NCBI GenBank assembly: GCA_003427395.1
Contig: BFEA01000454.1
Span: forward strand, 996,955 to 1,029,105
Direction of reading: 5' to 3'
Source of the DNA: Chara braunii
Lineage: Eukaryota; Streptophyta; Charophyceae; Charales; Characeae
Length of the DNA stretch: 32,151 nucleotides
Below are positions 1 through 10,256 of this stretch, in pieces; position 1 is the first letter of the stretch; every line of letters begins with the position of its first letter. The notes beneath the pieces are model-generated. The model was not told where the DNA came from, ran no database searches, and worked only from the letters and a program-made list of their open reading frames with translations. A program made the translations under genes and the position numbers.

Positions 1-41
<41 letters not shown>

Positions 42-54
42 AGGGAGGGAGGGA
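1..54 (+). repeat. (GA)n microsatellite running into a (GGGA)5 tract
   Basis: About 17 GA dinucleotides are followed by five GGG runs at 35-37, 39-41, 43-45, 47-49 and 51-53, each separated by a single A. The tract is truncated by the window edge. It lies upstream of the REC-like terminal exon, probably within an intron. Five G3 runs with one-base loops are a textbook G-quadruplex pattern on the plus strand. Confidence 0.95.
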
Positions 55-58
55 GAGT

Positions 59-432
59 CCACAGGATTGAACTCTGTGATGACCATACTGTTCTTCCTGA
101 GGGACTCTCTCTTATCTGGGTAGGCTGTGAAGGCTGCTGGACCTGCTTCATGCAGGCAGTCATGAGATCGTCAGTCATGAGATCGTCAATCTCTGGGATC
201 TCTAGAATTACCCAGGAAAATGAGCAAGGTGATCCTTGCAGAAAATTTGAACCCTTGTTTGATTATGCAGATACATGTAAGGTGATTGTCACAGTTGTCT
301 TCATTATGAGTTTGTTGCAATGAATAATATTGAATATTGATCATGACGTGTTGGGTGTACGAGGACTAATGTTTTGTGCCGAATTTGCCTTCCAACGCGT
401 TGTTATTACTTGTTATGGCTTCACATCAACAG
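59..432 (+). other. Probable 3' end of an intron, with splice acceptor at 431-432
   Basis: No coding region is visible here. In the frame of the downstream ORF there is a TAA stop at 367-369, so that ORF must begin after it. Between 364 and 430 there is no AG dinucleotide at all; the first AG is at 431-432, preceded by a T/C-rich stretch. A long AG-free zone ending in CAG is typical of a plant 3' splice site. This fits a terminal exon starting at 433 in phase 0. The alternative is that translation starts at the ATG at 415, but the encoded protein then lacks the folded domains expected of its family. Confidence 0.6.
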
Positions 433-3400
433 TCAAAGGGAAAAGGTGGCTCTGGAGGTGGGGCTGGAGCTGGAGCGGCCTTGGAGGGTTCTGGGTCCTC
501 ACGCCCGTCTTCTGGGAGTCCGGTAGCAAACGGCTCTGGTGGAAACCGGGCTGATAGGGATGGCGCAGGAACTGCTGCAACAATCAGAGCAGAGAACAGC
601 TTGGCAGCAACCGACAGTGGAAGCGATGCAGAAGACGAATCCGCGTCCCCAACTTCCAGATCGAGAGTGAATGGAAGCCAACAGACGGAAAGTAGGGGAA
701 GCACTCAGTCAACAACAGCATCCGCGAGTGAACACACCTCTACACCTGCGAACGGATTCCATGTCCAGATTGGCAGCACTGTCCTGGTCAAATCCAGCAG
801 CCAGGATCAGGCTGTGGAGGATGAGAGAGGCTCCAGTGGAGGAGATTTCTTGGCAGTTGATGATGATCAAGGTGGTGAGTGGCAAGAAGCAATGCCCAGA
901 GCTAAATCAAGTGGCTCATGGTTCAGCAGGAGGCCGCGCCAGGGTCGATCTTCCGGAAATGGAGGGAGTGTCCACCTCGGGAGGGTTAACGTCATTCAAT
1001 TTGGGGGAAAGGGGAACACGACGGGGAGGGGGGGTATGCCAGCCGTCCAAAGAGATAAGTCCACGCATGTGAACGGGAACGGGACAGCTTCTGGGCAACA
1101 AATGGCAGCATCGCCTTCTGGTGCTTTGCCGAGTCCAACTTCAGTGAATGGTCCAGTTGCAACGACAGCAGCAGCTATGCCTACACCTGTTCCAGGTGGA
1201 GCGGCAGAGAGGAGCATGCCCAGGAGATGGGGAGTTGGAGGGCTTGTTGCCTCAGCAGCCGCAGCAGCGGGGCAATCGGGCATAATGCCCTTAACCAGTC
1301 CATCTTCCGTCCAAAAGGCCCCTGCAAGTGCGAAAGATAGCTCATCGGAAGCAATTCTTTCATCGCCATCAGGAAATAATCCTCCCAATACTGCCACAAA
1401 CCAGATGATAACTGCAGCACCGCCTGCGCGGAACGAGGCAGTCCCTGTGGACCATGGAATTTCTCCATCAGGATCAGCAGGGAGTGATACAAAGCCTGTC
1501 CCAGCCCTCTCATCTGCCTCAGCGGCGACATCAGGAGCAGTTGTGGCTCCATTGGCCCCTGCAGCACTCATGCCTCACCCAATTCCGCCGGCAAGCAAAC
1601 GTGCCACCCTATCACCTGGAATGTCATACAAGGATGTGACTCTCGCTCAGCCAGGAACAATTGCAACAACTGCACCCTCAAGCTTGCTGAAGGCCCCTCA
1701 GACCCCTGCTGCTTCCCCTGCTCCCGGTTCAATATCTGCCTCCCTCGCTGTTGCTGCTGTTGCTGCTGTTACACCTCCCATGTCTTTACCTGCTGCTGTG
1801 GCAGCTTCTGCGTCGCAGCCTTCTGTGACACCTGCAGTATCTGTATCTACTGCTGGTGCAGCTATTACTGTGCCGATGCAGGCTCCTGCTGCTACTGCTT
1901 TTGACGCTGTGGCTGAGAGACCTGCCACCGTTGATACGATTAGAGACTCTAAATATGATTCATCATGTGTCCCTGTGGCTGACACATCTAGTGCTGAACG
2001 TAAGGCTGATGCCAAGGTTGTTCCTGTTAGCAATGACACCAGCAAAGCCAAGAACTCTGTGACTGTACAACCACCCCCGGATCATGGGGCAGGCTCTACA
2101 GTAGGAGAGGTCGCGCCGAGAAAATTCACTGTGAGTGACGATGATCGAGCAGCAGCTGCTGCTGAAAGAGTTGCAGGTGTGCATAATGAGAAAGAGGTGC
2201 TTGAACGTTCATCATCCAGGGATATAATTGTCGATGTAGATCAGCAAGAATCCATAAGCTCGATAGAGAATGTGATCAAGGAACAGACTGTTGCAGGAGG
2301 AGCAACTGATGTCCAGGCCACGGATGTGAGCGTCTCGTCGGTCTCAGAGCCGGCAGCCCTGTCTGCAGTACCAGGTGAGACAGGGCCAGATATTGGCCCA
2401 ACGGTGCCAGAGTCGCCGCTTGTTCAGGATCGTACAGCAAGTTCTAAGAGTGGTGAGTCAGCAATTGACGTGGCCGAAGCATCTGAAAGTAGGGAAAGTA
2501 GAGCTATTACCGTTGACATAGGTGCAGAATGCAAGGCAGCCATATCGCAAGTAGCGGCGGCTTCCTCCGCTGAAGAGAAATCGGATGCTCCAAGTGTGCA
2601 ACAACAATCTGAGGTCTCCAGCAACGAGCTTCCATCTCCAAATGGGGGAGAGAGTGTCCCAACGCCACCTCAAGAAGATTCACAGCCAGCTGCGGATTTG
2701 TCCACGGATGAATCGAAGTCACCATCAGATTCTTCTCACGGAGCAGGAACTGCGCGATCTGTTCCAGAAGAACAACAAGCCTCGTCAGAAGCGGCGCCGG
2801 ATGCACCTGCCAGAGGGAGGTCTGTGCTCGCTTACCCCACAGTGGATGGACCTGGAAAGATTGCCCTAACACCGATGAAAGACGGCTCGGTTCTCCAACC
2901 CTCAGCTCCGCTGTCACGTAGCCCCTCCTCGTCCCCGTCACCTACAGCGATTGCTCTGACCCCGATGCGCCCAGGTGCAAGGTATCCGTTGGCAATTTCA
3001 CCACCACTCACCGGTCCTCCCCCTCCCCCTCCGGTTCCTTTTGCCCCTCCTGTTCCGATGATGTATGTCCCTCAGCCTATCCTAATATCTCCTAGCGGTC
3101 ACCCAATTCAGATGGGAGGTGGCCCTCAAATGGTTCAACACATTGCCCTCCACCACATGGTGCGCCCGGCACCACCTATGCATACCTTTGGTAGCCTCCC
3201 ACTTCCCCCCATGTTACGTCCCCCACACATGTCACACCCCATTTATGGGTCATTTTCCCCCCCTGTTGGTGTTCAACCTCTTGCAGCAACAGCAACACAG
3301 CCAGTTCTGATGAACCCCAATGCTGCGGAGTTCATTCCTGGACGACCATGGCAGCCCTCGCACGTGCCAGTCACACGAACAGTGTCGGTGGCTCCACCTG

Positions 3401-5463
3401 TGGTCGTATCCCCGAGCGGCACGGCTAACGAGCCAACAACTGCTTCAGAGGCAACAACTGTGACATTGGTCGCAAGCTCAGCGGTAGCACCTGAGGATAA
3501 CCCAGCGGCGACATCATCGCCAGAAGCAAGTGAAGACACCGCAACCTCTGCATCGCCAAGCATTTCATCGACTAACACTGTTTCAGCAGGTACCGAGGAG
3601 ATAAAATCAGGAACCGAGGAGGTAGCCGATCCTACGGCTGGCAATGTCCCAGAAGAGCGCTCCCATGGAACCTCGGCCATTGACAACGTCCCAACGGGAA
3701 GTTCCAATGGAATGTCAGCCATTGAGGCAGAAGAAGAAGCACAAGAACACAGAGGGTCAAAGGAGGTAGATCCGGTGAATGGTGATGGAGATGTCCTAAG
3801 TGATCCTGAGAAGGTCTCATTGTTGGATACCCCATCGGGAGAGATTGCTAGTATAGAAAACTTCGCCCTGACTGGCGGAAAAGAACATGGAGAGCAGGAG
3901 ATTGGGAAGACCAAGGAAGTGGGAGATGGAGAGGGAGTGGGAGAAATGAAGTCTCAGGGTGTTGACAAGCCAGCTGCTGCTGCGGAAGAAACCATTGTTA
4001 CAGAAAGGGAGACTGCAGTCCCCAGCGAGGACGGCATAGAATGCACTTCACTGACATGGTCGTCTGATGTAAGCCCGCCCGTAGAAGAGGCTTGCGAGGT
4101 AGACGAGGCTGTAAAAGTTGAAGATTGTGGTGAAGTGAGCAACATATCAATGACATCGGTGGCAAACGGAGTTGTGAATTCTGAGGGCTTGTCTGACGGA
4201 AAGGTCGTGCAGCCACAGGAGGTAGCTCTGGGAACAGATCAGCTGAAGTCCACTTCTGTGAGTAATGGACATCAAATAGTATCATCTCCAGGCCGAGGGT
4301 TGTCTTGGGCGGATGTCAGTGACGATGAGGCCGATCATGCACACCATCGGGTTCCACATCTGGCTTCGAAGCCCTTCACACGCCGATCTTCACAGGACGT
4401 CAGAGTTTCCCGTCAATACTCTGACAGATCTGAGAGGCGCCCCGGTGCACTGGATGTCTCTCGCGGTGAACTGTCGAGCCCACGAGTATCAAGCCGCCGC
4501 CGTCCTCTGACTCCGTCACATCAGGATGGCATTCCCTCCTCACCTTCATCTGGGTTGCCAACAACAGAAACAAGCCGGATGGAGCTCTTCGTCAAGAGAG
4601 ACTATCGGCATGAGTCTGCTGCAGCAGCAGTATCTCCAGCTGGAGGGGATGTGGAACGGCGGAAGAGCAATACCCAGGAAGCTGCCTCAGTGGGCCGCTC
4701 GTCGTCAGAGCCTGCCTCACCTGGTCCTGGTTCTGCTTCCAAGAGCGCAACACCTGCTACTGGTACTAGTTCCAGAAACAGAGGTGGTGGTAGGAAAGCT
4801 GTCGACAGTGGTGATGCTCCTGCTGCCAGGAATGTTGAGAAGACAAGGGACATCAGAGCAGCGAATGGAAGTATATCCGCAACGGGTGGGGAGGTGCAGG
4901 GCGTCTCTGCTCGGCTTAGAGATGGTGAGCAAGAGCAGCCAAGCTCCAGGGACGACGATGGATTCACTCTGGTGACAAAGAGGAGAGGCAGAGACAGAAG
5001 AGGAGGCTCTGGGACACCTGGAGGAAGAGGAGGGGGGGGGAACAATGGAGGGAATGGGAGGGAAAGGGAGCGAGAAAAGGATTGTGAAGGTGCGGGAAGA
5101 GGGGAGAACAGCGCACATGGTAAGCATACGAGGGACCGGGAGAGTGAGGGGGCTGCAGGAAAGGGGGGACCGGGTGCCCCCAGTCCGAAGCACATGAGAA
5201 GATCACAAAGCTATCACGGGGGGCGACCGTCAGGGCGAGGAGGGCGGCAAGGCAGTGGTGGTGGAGCATATATCAGCAAATCCTCCAGTCAGAAACCGTC
5301 TTCCACAGCAGTTGGTGCTGTGGATTCCACCATAGTGAACTCGCCGTCATCGACACCGCCCTCTCAAGTCCCGTCTATGCCTTCCCCATGCCCTCACCAT
5401 GATAGTGCTCGGGAGCAGATGCCTCCTCCCCCGACCCCAAGTCAGGCAGTTCAAGTTCGGTAA
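433..5463 (+). CDS. REC/TSS-like (CLU/TPR family) protein, C-terminal disordered region, terminal exon (partial)
   Basis: This is an uninterrupted 1676-codon reading frame ending in TAA at 5461-5463. An ATG also exists at 415. Most of it is Ser/Ala/Pro/Glu low complexity, predicted disordered. Several short motifs match the C-terminal tail of plant REDUCED CHLOROPLAST COVERAGE/TSS proteins (CLU-like, TPR-containing, cytosolic or nuclear, linked to plastid compartment size): WQEAMPRAK near residue 149, MSYKDVTLAQPGTI at 397, MNPNAAEFIPGRPW at 960 (PAM2-like, a possible poly(A)-binding-protein ligand), SWADVSDDEAD at 1291, and DDDGFTLVTKRRGR at 1507. A Pro-rich block lies at about 856-950 and an RGG/RE-rich basic block at about 1517-1613. 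The CLU and TPR domains are absent, so this is read as the last exon, with earlier exons left of the window. The tail is far longer than I know from land plants. The family call rests on remembered motifs, not a search. Confidence 0.72.
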   Translation, partial: SKGKGGSGGGAGAGAALEGSGSSRPSSGSPVANGSGGNRADRDGAGTAATIRAENSLAATDSGSDAEDESASPTSRSRVNGSQQTESRGSTQSTTASASEHTSTPANGFHVQIGSTVLVKSSSQDQAVEDERGSSGGDFLAVDDDQGGEWQEAMPRAKSSGSWFSRRPRQGRSSGNGGSVHLGRVNVIQFGGKGNTTGRGGMPAVQRDKSTHVNGNGTASGQQMAASPSGALPSPTSVNGPVATTAAAMPTPVPGGAAERSMPRRWGVGGLVASAAAAAGQSGIMPLTSPSSVQKAPASAKDSSSEAILSSPSGNNPPNTATNQMITAAPPARNEAVPVDHGISPSGSAGSDTKPVPALSSASAATSGAVVAPLAPAALMPHPIPPASKRATLSPGMSYKDVTLAQPGTIATTAPSSLLKAPQTPAASPAPGSISASLAVAAVAAVTPPMSLPAAVAASASQPSVTPAVSVSTAGAAITVPMQAPAATAFDAVAERPATVDTIRDSKYDSSCVPVADTSSAERKADAKVVPVSNDTSKAKNSVTVQPPPDHGAGSTVGEVAPRKFTVSDDDRAAAAAERVAGVHNEKEVLERSSSRDIIVDVDQQESISSIENVIKEQTVAGGATDVQATDVSVSSVSEPAALSAVPGETGPDIGPTVPESPLVQDRTASSKSGESAIDVAEASESRESRAITVDIGAECKAAISQVAAASSAEEKSDAPSVQQQSEVSSNELPSPNGGESVPTPPQEDSQPAADLSTDESKSPSDSSHGAGTARSVPEEQQASSEAAPDAPARGRSVLAYPTVDGPGKIALTPMKDGSVLQPSAPLSRSPSSSPSPTAIALTPMRPGARYPLAISPPLTGPPPPPPVPFAPPVPMMYVPQPILISPSGHPIQMGGGPQMVQHIALHHMVRPAPPMHTFGSLPLPPMLRPPHMSHPIYGSFSPPVGVQPLAATATQPVLMNPNAAEFIPGRPWQPSHVPVTRTVSVAPPVVVSPSGTANEPTTASEATTVTLVASSAVAPEDNPAATSSPEASEDTATSASPSISSTNTVSAGTEEIKSGTEEVADPTAGNVPEERSHGTSAIDNVPTGSSNGMSAIEAEEEAQEHRGSKEVDPVNGDGDVLSDPEKVSLLDTPSGEIASIENFALTGGKEHGEQEIGKTKEVGDGEGVGEMKSQGVDKPAAAAEETIVTERETAVPSEDGIECTSLTWSSDVSPPVEEACEVDEAVKVEDCGEVSNISMTSVANGVVNSEGLSDGKVVQPQEVALGTDQLKSTSVSNGHQIVSSPGRGLSWADVSDDEADHAHHRVPHLASKPFTRRSSQDVRVSRQYSDRSERRPGALDVSRGELSSPRVSSRRRPLTPSHQDGIPSSPSSGLPTTETSRMELFVKRDYRHESAAAAVSPAGGDVERRKSNTQEAASVGRSSSEPASPGPGSASKSATPATGTSSRNRGGGRKAVDSGDAPAARNVEKTRDIRAANGSISATGGEVQGVSARLRDGEQEQPSSRDDDGFTLVTKRRGRDRRGGSGTPGGRGGGGNNGGNGREREREKDCEGAGRGENSAHGKHTRDRESEGAAGKGGPGAPSPKHMRRSQSYHGGRPSGRGGRQGSGGGAYISKSSSQKPSSTAVGAVDSTIVNSPSSTPPSQVPSMPSPCPHHDSAREQMPPPPTPSQAVQVR
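3280..3360 (+). other. PAM2-like motif within the REC-like protein
   Basis: The codons from 3310 encode MNPNAAEFIPGRPW. The PAM2 consensus bound by the MLLE domain of poly(A)-binding protein is roughly L-N-x-x-A-x-E-F-x-P. Here Met replaces Leu at the first position and every other key residue is present, followed by a Trp. Plant REC/TSS proteins carry a similar motif (MNPHAPEFVP type), which supports both the family call and a link to mRNA-binding partners. Function is inferred. Confidence 0.6.
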
Positions 5464-6011
<548 letters not shown>

Positions 6012-6645
6012 CATAAGCTCTTTCCTAACCCGGTGTTGCTTCCCCCTTTGAGGAAACAGGGGAGCACTACAGAGTACACGTATGCGTAGACAATTTTGGG
6101 AGTGGGAGAAGAGGGAGTTCAACAGGAATGCCCCATGAAAGATAGATACAGGAGCAGGAAAGATGGACAAGCAGACATGGAGAACAGACGAGAAGAAGAG
6201 AAGAAGAGAGGGATTGCCTGATTTGATACCACTCGGAGACTGTGCCAAGATTCTTGGAGACTGGCATTCTTTAGAGAAAAAGATGTCGGCTGTTTCTGTT
6301 TTGAAATCGATCTTCAGAGGTTTGAGATTCTTCAGAGATGCATTGGGCATGTTTGAAGTTGCAAGATGAGTAACAGGTTCGTTTGAGTACGATTCTGCAG
6401 GTTTCAGGGGATGGTATGCTGTTATTACCTTATGCAAGGAGCTTTCGCATCATTCGTGTAGTAAGTCGATTGAGATGAGGACAGGAGATCTGATTTTGAG
6501 TCCTTGTGATGCAAGCTTCAGACCAGCAGAAGCCTGCAGGTCAGGACAGGTAGATCAAGGAGGAGGGGGCAAAATCAGCAGGTAGGTACCGTAGGAGAGA
6601 TGGAAAGGGCTGACAAGCAAGACTGTCAGCACGCGAGTAGTAGAA

Positions 6646-6649
<4 letters not shown>
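6012..6649. other. Intergenic, nothing recognised
   Basis: Only short frames without recognisable protein motifs are present. No RNA gene or repeat family is recognised. Confidence 0.5.

Positions 6650-6703
<54 letters not shown>
6650..6703. repeat. (AG)27 microsatellite
   Basis: An uninterrupted AG dinucleotide run is seen directly. Confidence 0.97.
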
Positions 6704-6705
<2 letters not shown>

Positions 6706-7439
6706 CTCTACTATCTCATGTTTTTGTGTCTGGCTGTGACGAAACTGGAAGTAGGGGGAGGTGACTTAAAAATTAGTAATGATGGGATCCTGATTTTCGC
6801 TAGAACCCCGGAATGAAGAAGACAGGACGCAGACTTTGCGTTGACTTGGTTTCATATACTGATTAGCTTTGTCCCTGCTTTCATAAACACAGATGCAACT
6901 CTTTGTGCTGCGAAGGGGCGCTAAGGAATTTGAGAATGGTCGATGATGACGTGCGACCGAGCATGCATGGATACAATCAGGCAGGCGAGCCGAAGGGCAG
7001 GCTGGGAGACAATTACCAGCGGTATAGGCAGAGTCATATCGGATGGAACTTTGGTTCAAGCAGACGAGTCAACCCCCCTCGCGTAGTTGGGGGACATCAA
7101 TGGTAGGGGAGGGGGAAACACGGCCCCAAGCGCACTAGTTCATCGACTGCCCAAGTCCCAGTTAAAATTATTGGAAACTCCAACGATGCTGCTCAGAGGG
7201 CCCTCATGTCAATTTCATGCGCAAGGGCCAACGCGCTCAACAACAAGTGGCATGCCCAGAGTCTCCCATGCGCAACAGAATACATCAATGAATGTAGTCG
7301 TTTTGCAGGCTCTTGGGTGAGAAGGCCAAATTGTTTAAATAGGCTCAGTTCTAAAACGCGGGCAGTGCTCGGGCAGTGTTGGAGCAGAGCTGGGGATGTG
7401 AATTCCAAAAAGCTTTGACATATCTGAAAGGATGAGTAA
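6704..7439. other. Intergenic, nothing recognised
   Basis: No reading frame longer than about 100 codons and no family motif is present. No tRNA-like cloverleaf was noticed by eye. Confidence 0.45.
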
Positions 7440-7555
7440 GGGCATACTCATGCCAGCACTTTTCAGAATGTATCTGTCTGCGCAATTGCGGTCAAATCCG
7501 GATGAATCCGACTGCGGTCTCGTCCAGGGCTCGGTAGAGAAAGTCCTCGTGTTTG
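7440..7555 (+). repeat. Dispersed repeat, copy 1 (unclassified)
   Basis: This segment aligns by eye with 10148-10256 in the same orientation. Shared blocks include a 'CACTTTTC..AATGTATCTG' stretch, a 'GACTGC' step, and a final 'TAGA(A)AAAGTCCT' block. Divergence is substantial. No coding capacity is recognised and the element type is unknown. Confidence 0.65.
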
Positions 7556-8246
7556 CAATACCTATTTTTTATGCCCTACTTGTTGTTGGACAGTTGGAGT
7601 ATATTGTTGAGATTTGAAGTTGGAAATTCCACTTGAAAAACCTGGCCACTCTGCACTTGGGGTTAGAATTTAGAATTGTTTTCCCATAATTTTTTCTGGA
7701 CTGCGCAGAATTTAACTGCGTGCTCGTAAGAGTCGTAACGAACTGCCACCAATCAAGATGCTCCTAGTAGAGAGCACTCCGAAAAACTTCGAGTACATCG
7801 TACGAGGAAATGGGACAAGAGCAGCACGGGTTCTCAAGAGTACTGGAGGAGAATGAGACAAGAGAAAGGGTTCTGCTTGGATTCTTGTGAAAGAACGTAA
7901 ACAGGGGTTTCAAATGAGGGGCCTCCTAGTGATGTTGCCTAAATAAATATATGGAAGCGATCAGGTCTACCTGGACAAGAAGAGGGTTTTGTACAACAGT
8001 GCGAGGGGTCTACCGACCGAATTGCGAAGGCGAGGCAAAAGCTGTGTGGTGGAAAGAGGGGAGGTGTCCGCAGGGCAGCATAAGAAGGGCGCCTGCAGAC
8101 AGCGAAGGTGAGCAAAGGGTTTGGAGAATATGATACTGAATTGCAAAGGCATGACAAAAGTAAGCTGTGCTCAGAAGACAGGAGGCGGCAGAGCATAAGC
8201 GAGGCACCTGAAGACAGCGTTGGTGGTCAAAAGTGGAAACACTGGA
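7556..8246. other. Intergenic, nothing recognised
   Basis: Short frames only, with no motif recognised. Purine-rich on the plus strand from about 7780. Confidence 0.45.
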
Positions 8247-8635
8247 AAGCAGTGACTCAAAAAGGGATTGAATTTCTCGCCTTAATAGGAAAAACTTGCG
8301 AAAAAAGGTTTAGGGAGAGGGTGGCGGCAAATTGAGTGTGTGGAAAATTTCAGAAGGGATGCTGTACTTGTCTTGGTCCGTGGAGGGTCCTGTCCTGTCT
8401 TGTTCCCAGGAGAGGGTCCAGCCTTGTTCCCAGGAGGAGGGCCCTGTATTGGCCCCAAGAGGAGGGTCCTGCTTTGGTCCCAGGAGGAAAGCAGTGACTC
8501 AAAAAGGGATTCTTGCCTTAATAGGAAAAACTTGCGAAAAAGGTTTAGGGAGAGGGTGGCGGCAAATCGAGCGTGCGGAAAATTTCAGAAGGGAGGCTTG
8601 GTCCGTGGAGGGTCTTGTCCTGTCTTGTTCCCAGG
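8247..8635 (+). repeat. Direct duplication of about 150 bp flanking minisatellite units
   Basis: The block 'AAAGCAGTGACTCAAAAAGG' and the sequence after it (about 8247-8390) recurs at about 8487-8610, 240 bp later, with small indels and substitutions. Both copies end in 'TTGGTCCGTGGAGGGTC' and lead into the same minisatellite, so the minisatellite and its flank were duplicated together. Confidence 0.8.
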
Positions 8636-8812
8636 AGGGTCCTGCCTTGTTCCCAGGAGGAGGGTCCTGCTTCGGTCCCAGGAGGAGGGTTCTGTCTTGT
8701 TCCCAGGAGGAGGTTCCTGTGTTGGCCTCAGGAGGGTACTGTCTTGTTCGCAGGAGGAGGGTCCCTCTCTTGTTCCCAGGAGGAGGGTCCCTCTCTTGGT
8801 CCCTGGACGAGC
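8380..8812 (+). repeat. Minisatellite of about 24 bp (TTGTTCCCAGGAGGAGGGTC type)
   Basis: Variable copies of a unit near 'TCTTGTTCCCAGGAGGAGGG' occur at about 8388-8480 and about 8615-8806, roughly a dozen in all, with a few units shortened. At 24 bp the unit preserves reading frame, which creates long repetitive frames (170-188 codons, PGGG- or SQEE-type peptides). I regard these as repeat artefacts, not genes. Confidence 0.85.
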
Positions 8813-9955
8813 GTCCGAAGAGGAGATCTCACCACCGAATCTCTACCGGTGAGTACAGTATACTGAGTAGGGTAATTGTTTTGACGATACCAGTATAGCG
8901 ACTTGGTCGGAGTTACTGTAGTATAATTGTCGGAGTAGTTTAATTGTTTATGCCCCTCCTTTGTGTTGAACTTCTTGTAATTTGAGTAGAAGAGAATCCC
9001 CCACTTCGCTCTGCTAGGACTTCAAAAATGCTGCTGTCATATCTATCCATACAAGTAATGTAGATGGCTTTGTCCCCAGTATCTGGGAAGATTTCCCCAA
9101 TCTAAGTTTTCTGCCAGGCCGTGTATTGCGAATGACAGTCCGTGAGCATGAGGGGACAGCCATCATGTTGTGATCAGCCATGATGATGTTTTCTTCACGT
9201 TTCTTCCTGCTTACACTGTGTACAACACCGTCCGTGTCCGTGTCTAGTTGTGGCTGGAGGGAAGTGTGGAGGGAAGTGTGGCGAGCTAAGCCTTGTGTAA
9301 CAGCGCCTGCTGAGTGAACCTGTCAGCGACTCAGTGTCTAGTTGACATGGGGCCGGGGAGCAGTAAGTGACCTGTGGTTCAAACCTGGTGATTAAGGCGC
9401 AGTTTAGCACAGAGTCTTTCTCTCCCCACTGAACGGTCTCTGTGTGGACGTGAGCGGGTTAACTCAGAGTCTGTTCTAAGTCTCCCCACAGTCTCCAGAC
9501 TTGGTCAGTATTGGGAGAGAGAGCAACGATTCGCCACCCCATTTTTCTCTGATCTCTGAAGTTGTTTTGTCGCCTGTTCTTGTCTGAACGCTCAAGTTGT
9601 TTCAACAATTACTCGTTGTGCGTACTCAGCCCCCAGACACAGGGGAGAGCACAGTCTCACACACACTGGTGCAGGCTTGCGCAGTGGTGCAGGCTTGGAC
9701 TTCACTAGATGCAGCATTGCAGTCCCATTTAAAGTAGTTTTCAGTGATTGACAGCCCCCACACACGGGAGAGCACATCAGATTTTGCCGTGAAAGCTTCA
9801 TTCACACTGCTGCAGAAGGAGAATCCTCAAAAGCCTATCAACCCCACCCCCACAGGTATGATTGGCTTGGACTCAGCGTGAAAAATCAGACGTGAAGGGG
9901 CTTCGTGTGAAATCGGGCAACAGCGACAGCAATTTGGTTGGAGTTAAGAAGAATG
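8813..9955. other. Intergenic, nothing recognised except a short direct repeat
   Basis: A block close to 'CAGCCCCCAGACACAGGGGA' near 9628 recurs in altered form near 9750, about 120 bp apart. No gene is recognised. Confidence 0.45.
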
Positions 9956-10014
9956 AGCAGAAGCAGCAGCAGCAGTAGCCGCAGCAGCAAGACGAGGAGA
10001 GAGGAGGAGGAGGA
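9956..10014 (+). repeat. Impure CAG then GAG/AGG trinucleotide tract
   Basis: A run of AGCAGC units with interruptions (AGTAGCCGC) changes into GAGGAGAGAGGAGGAGG. Not part of a convincing frame. Confidence 0.85.
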
Positions 10015-10147
10015 TATCGGATATTAGTTTTGGAGTGGTGGAGTCAGTGAGATATTCTTTCTCCATAGTCTTTGCCGCAATGTCATGTTGGAATAATGAT
10101 GGTCTCTCATACAACTTCATACGGATTTCCTGCTGTTTAAGGGTGGT

Positions 10148-10256
10148 GTATTCACACTAGTGCTTTTCTAAATGTATCTGACTGCAGTTCCGGCCAGACG
10201 TGGACGAATCTGACTGCAATTGGCGTCCGGAGTTCAGTAGAAAAAGTCCTAGAGTG
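10148..10256 (+). repeat. Dispersed repeat, copy 2 (unclassified)
   Basis: Diverged copy of 7440-7555 in the same orientation. It begins near 'GTATTCACACTAGTGCTTTT' and ends at 'GTAGAAAAAGTCCTAGAG'. No known family is recognised. Confidence 0.65.

Noticed and set aside
996-1571. Minus-strand 191-codon frame and similar antisense frames in the first exon
   Set aside because: Shadow frames of the Ala/Ser/Pro-rich coding strand; no independent motif.
8340-8898. 170- and 188-codon frames over the minisatellite
   Set aside because: Open only because the unit length is a multiple of three; peptide is the repeat itself.
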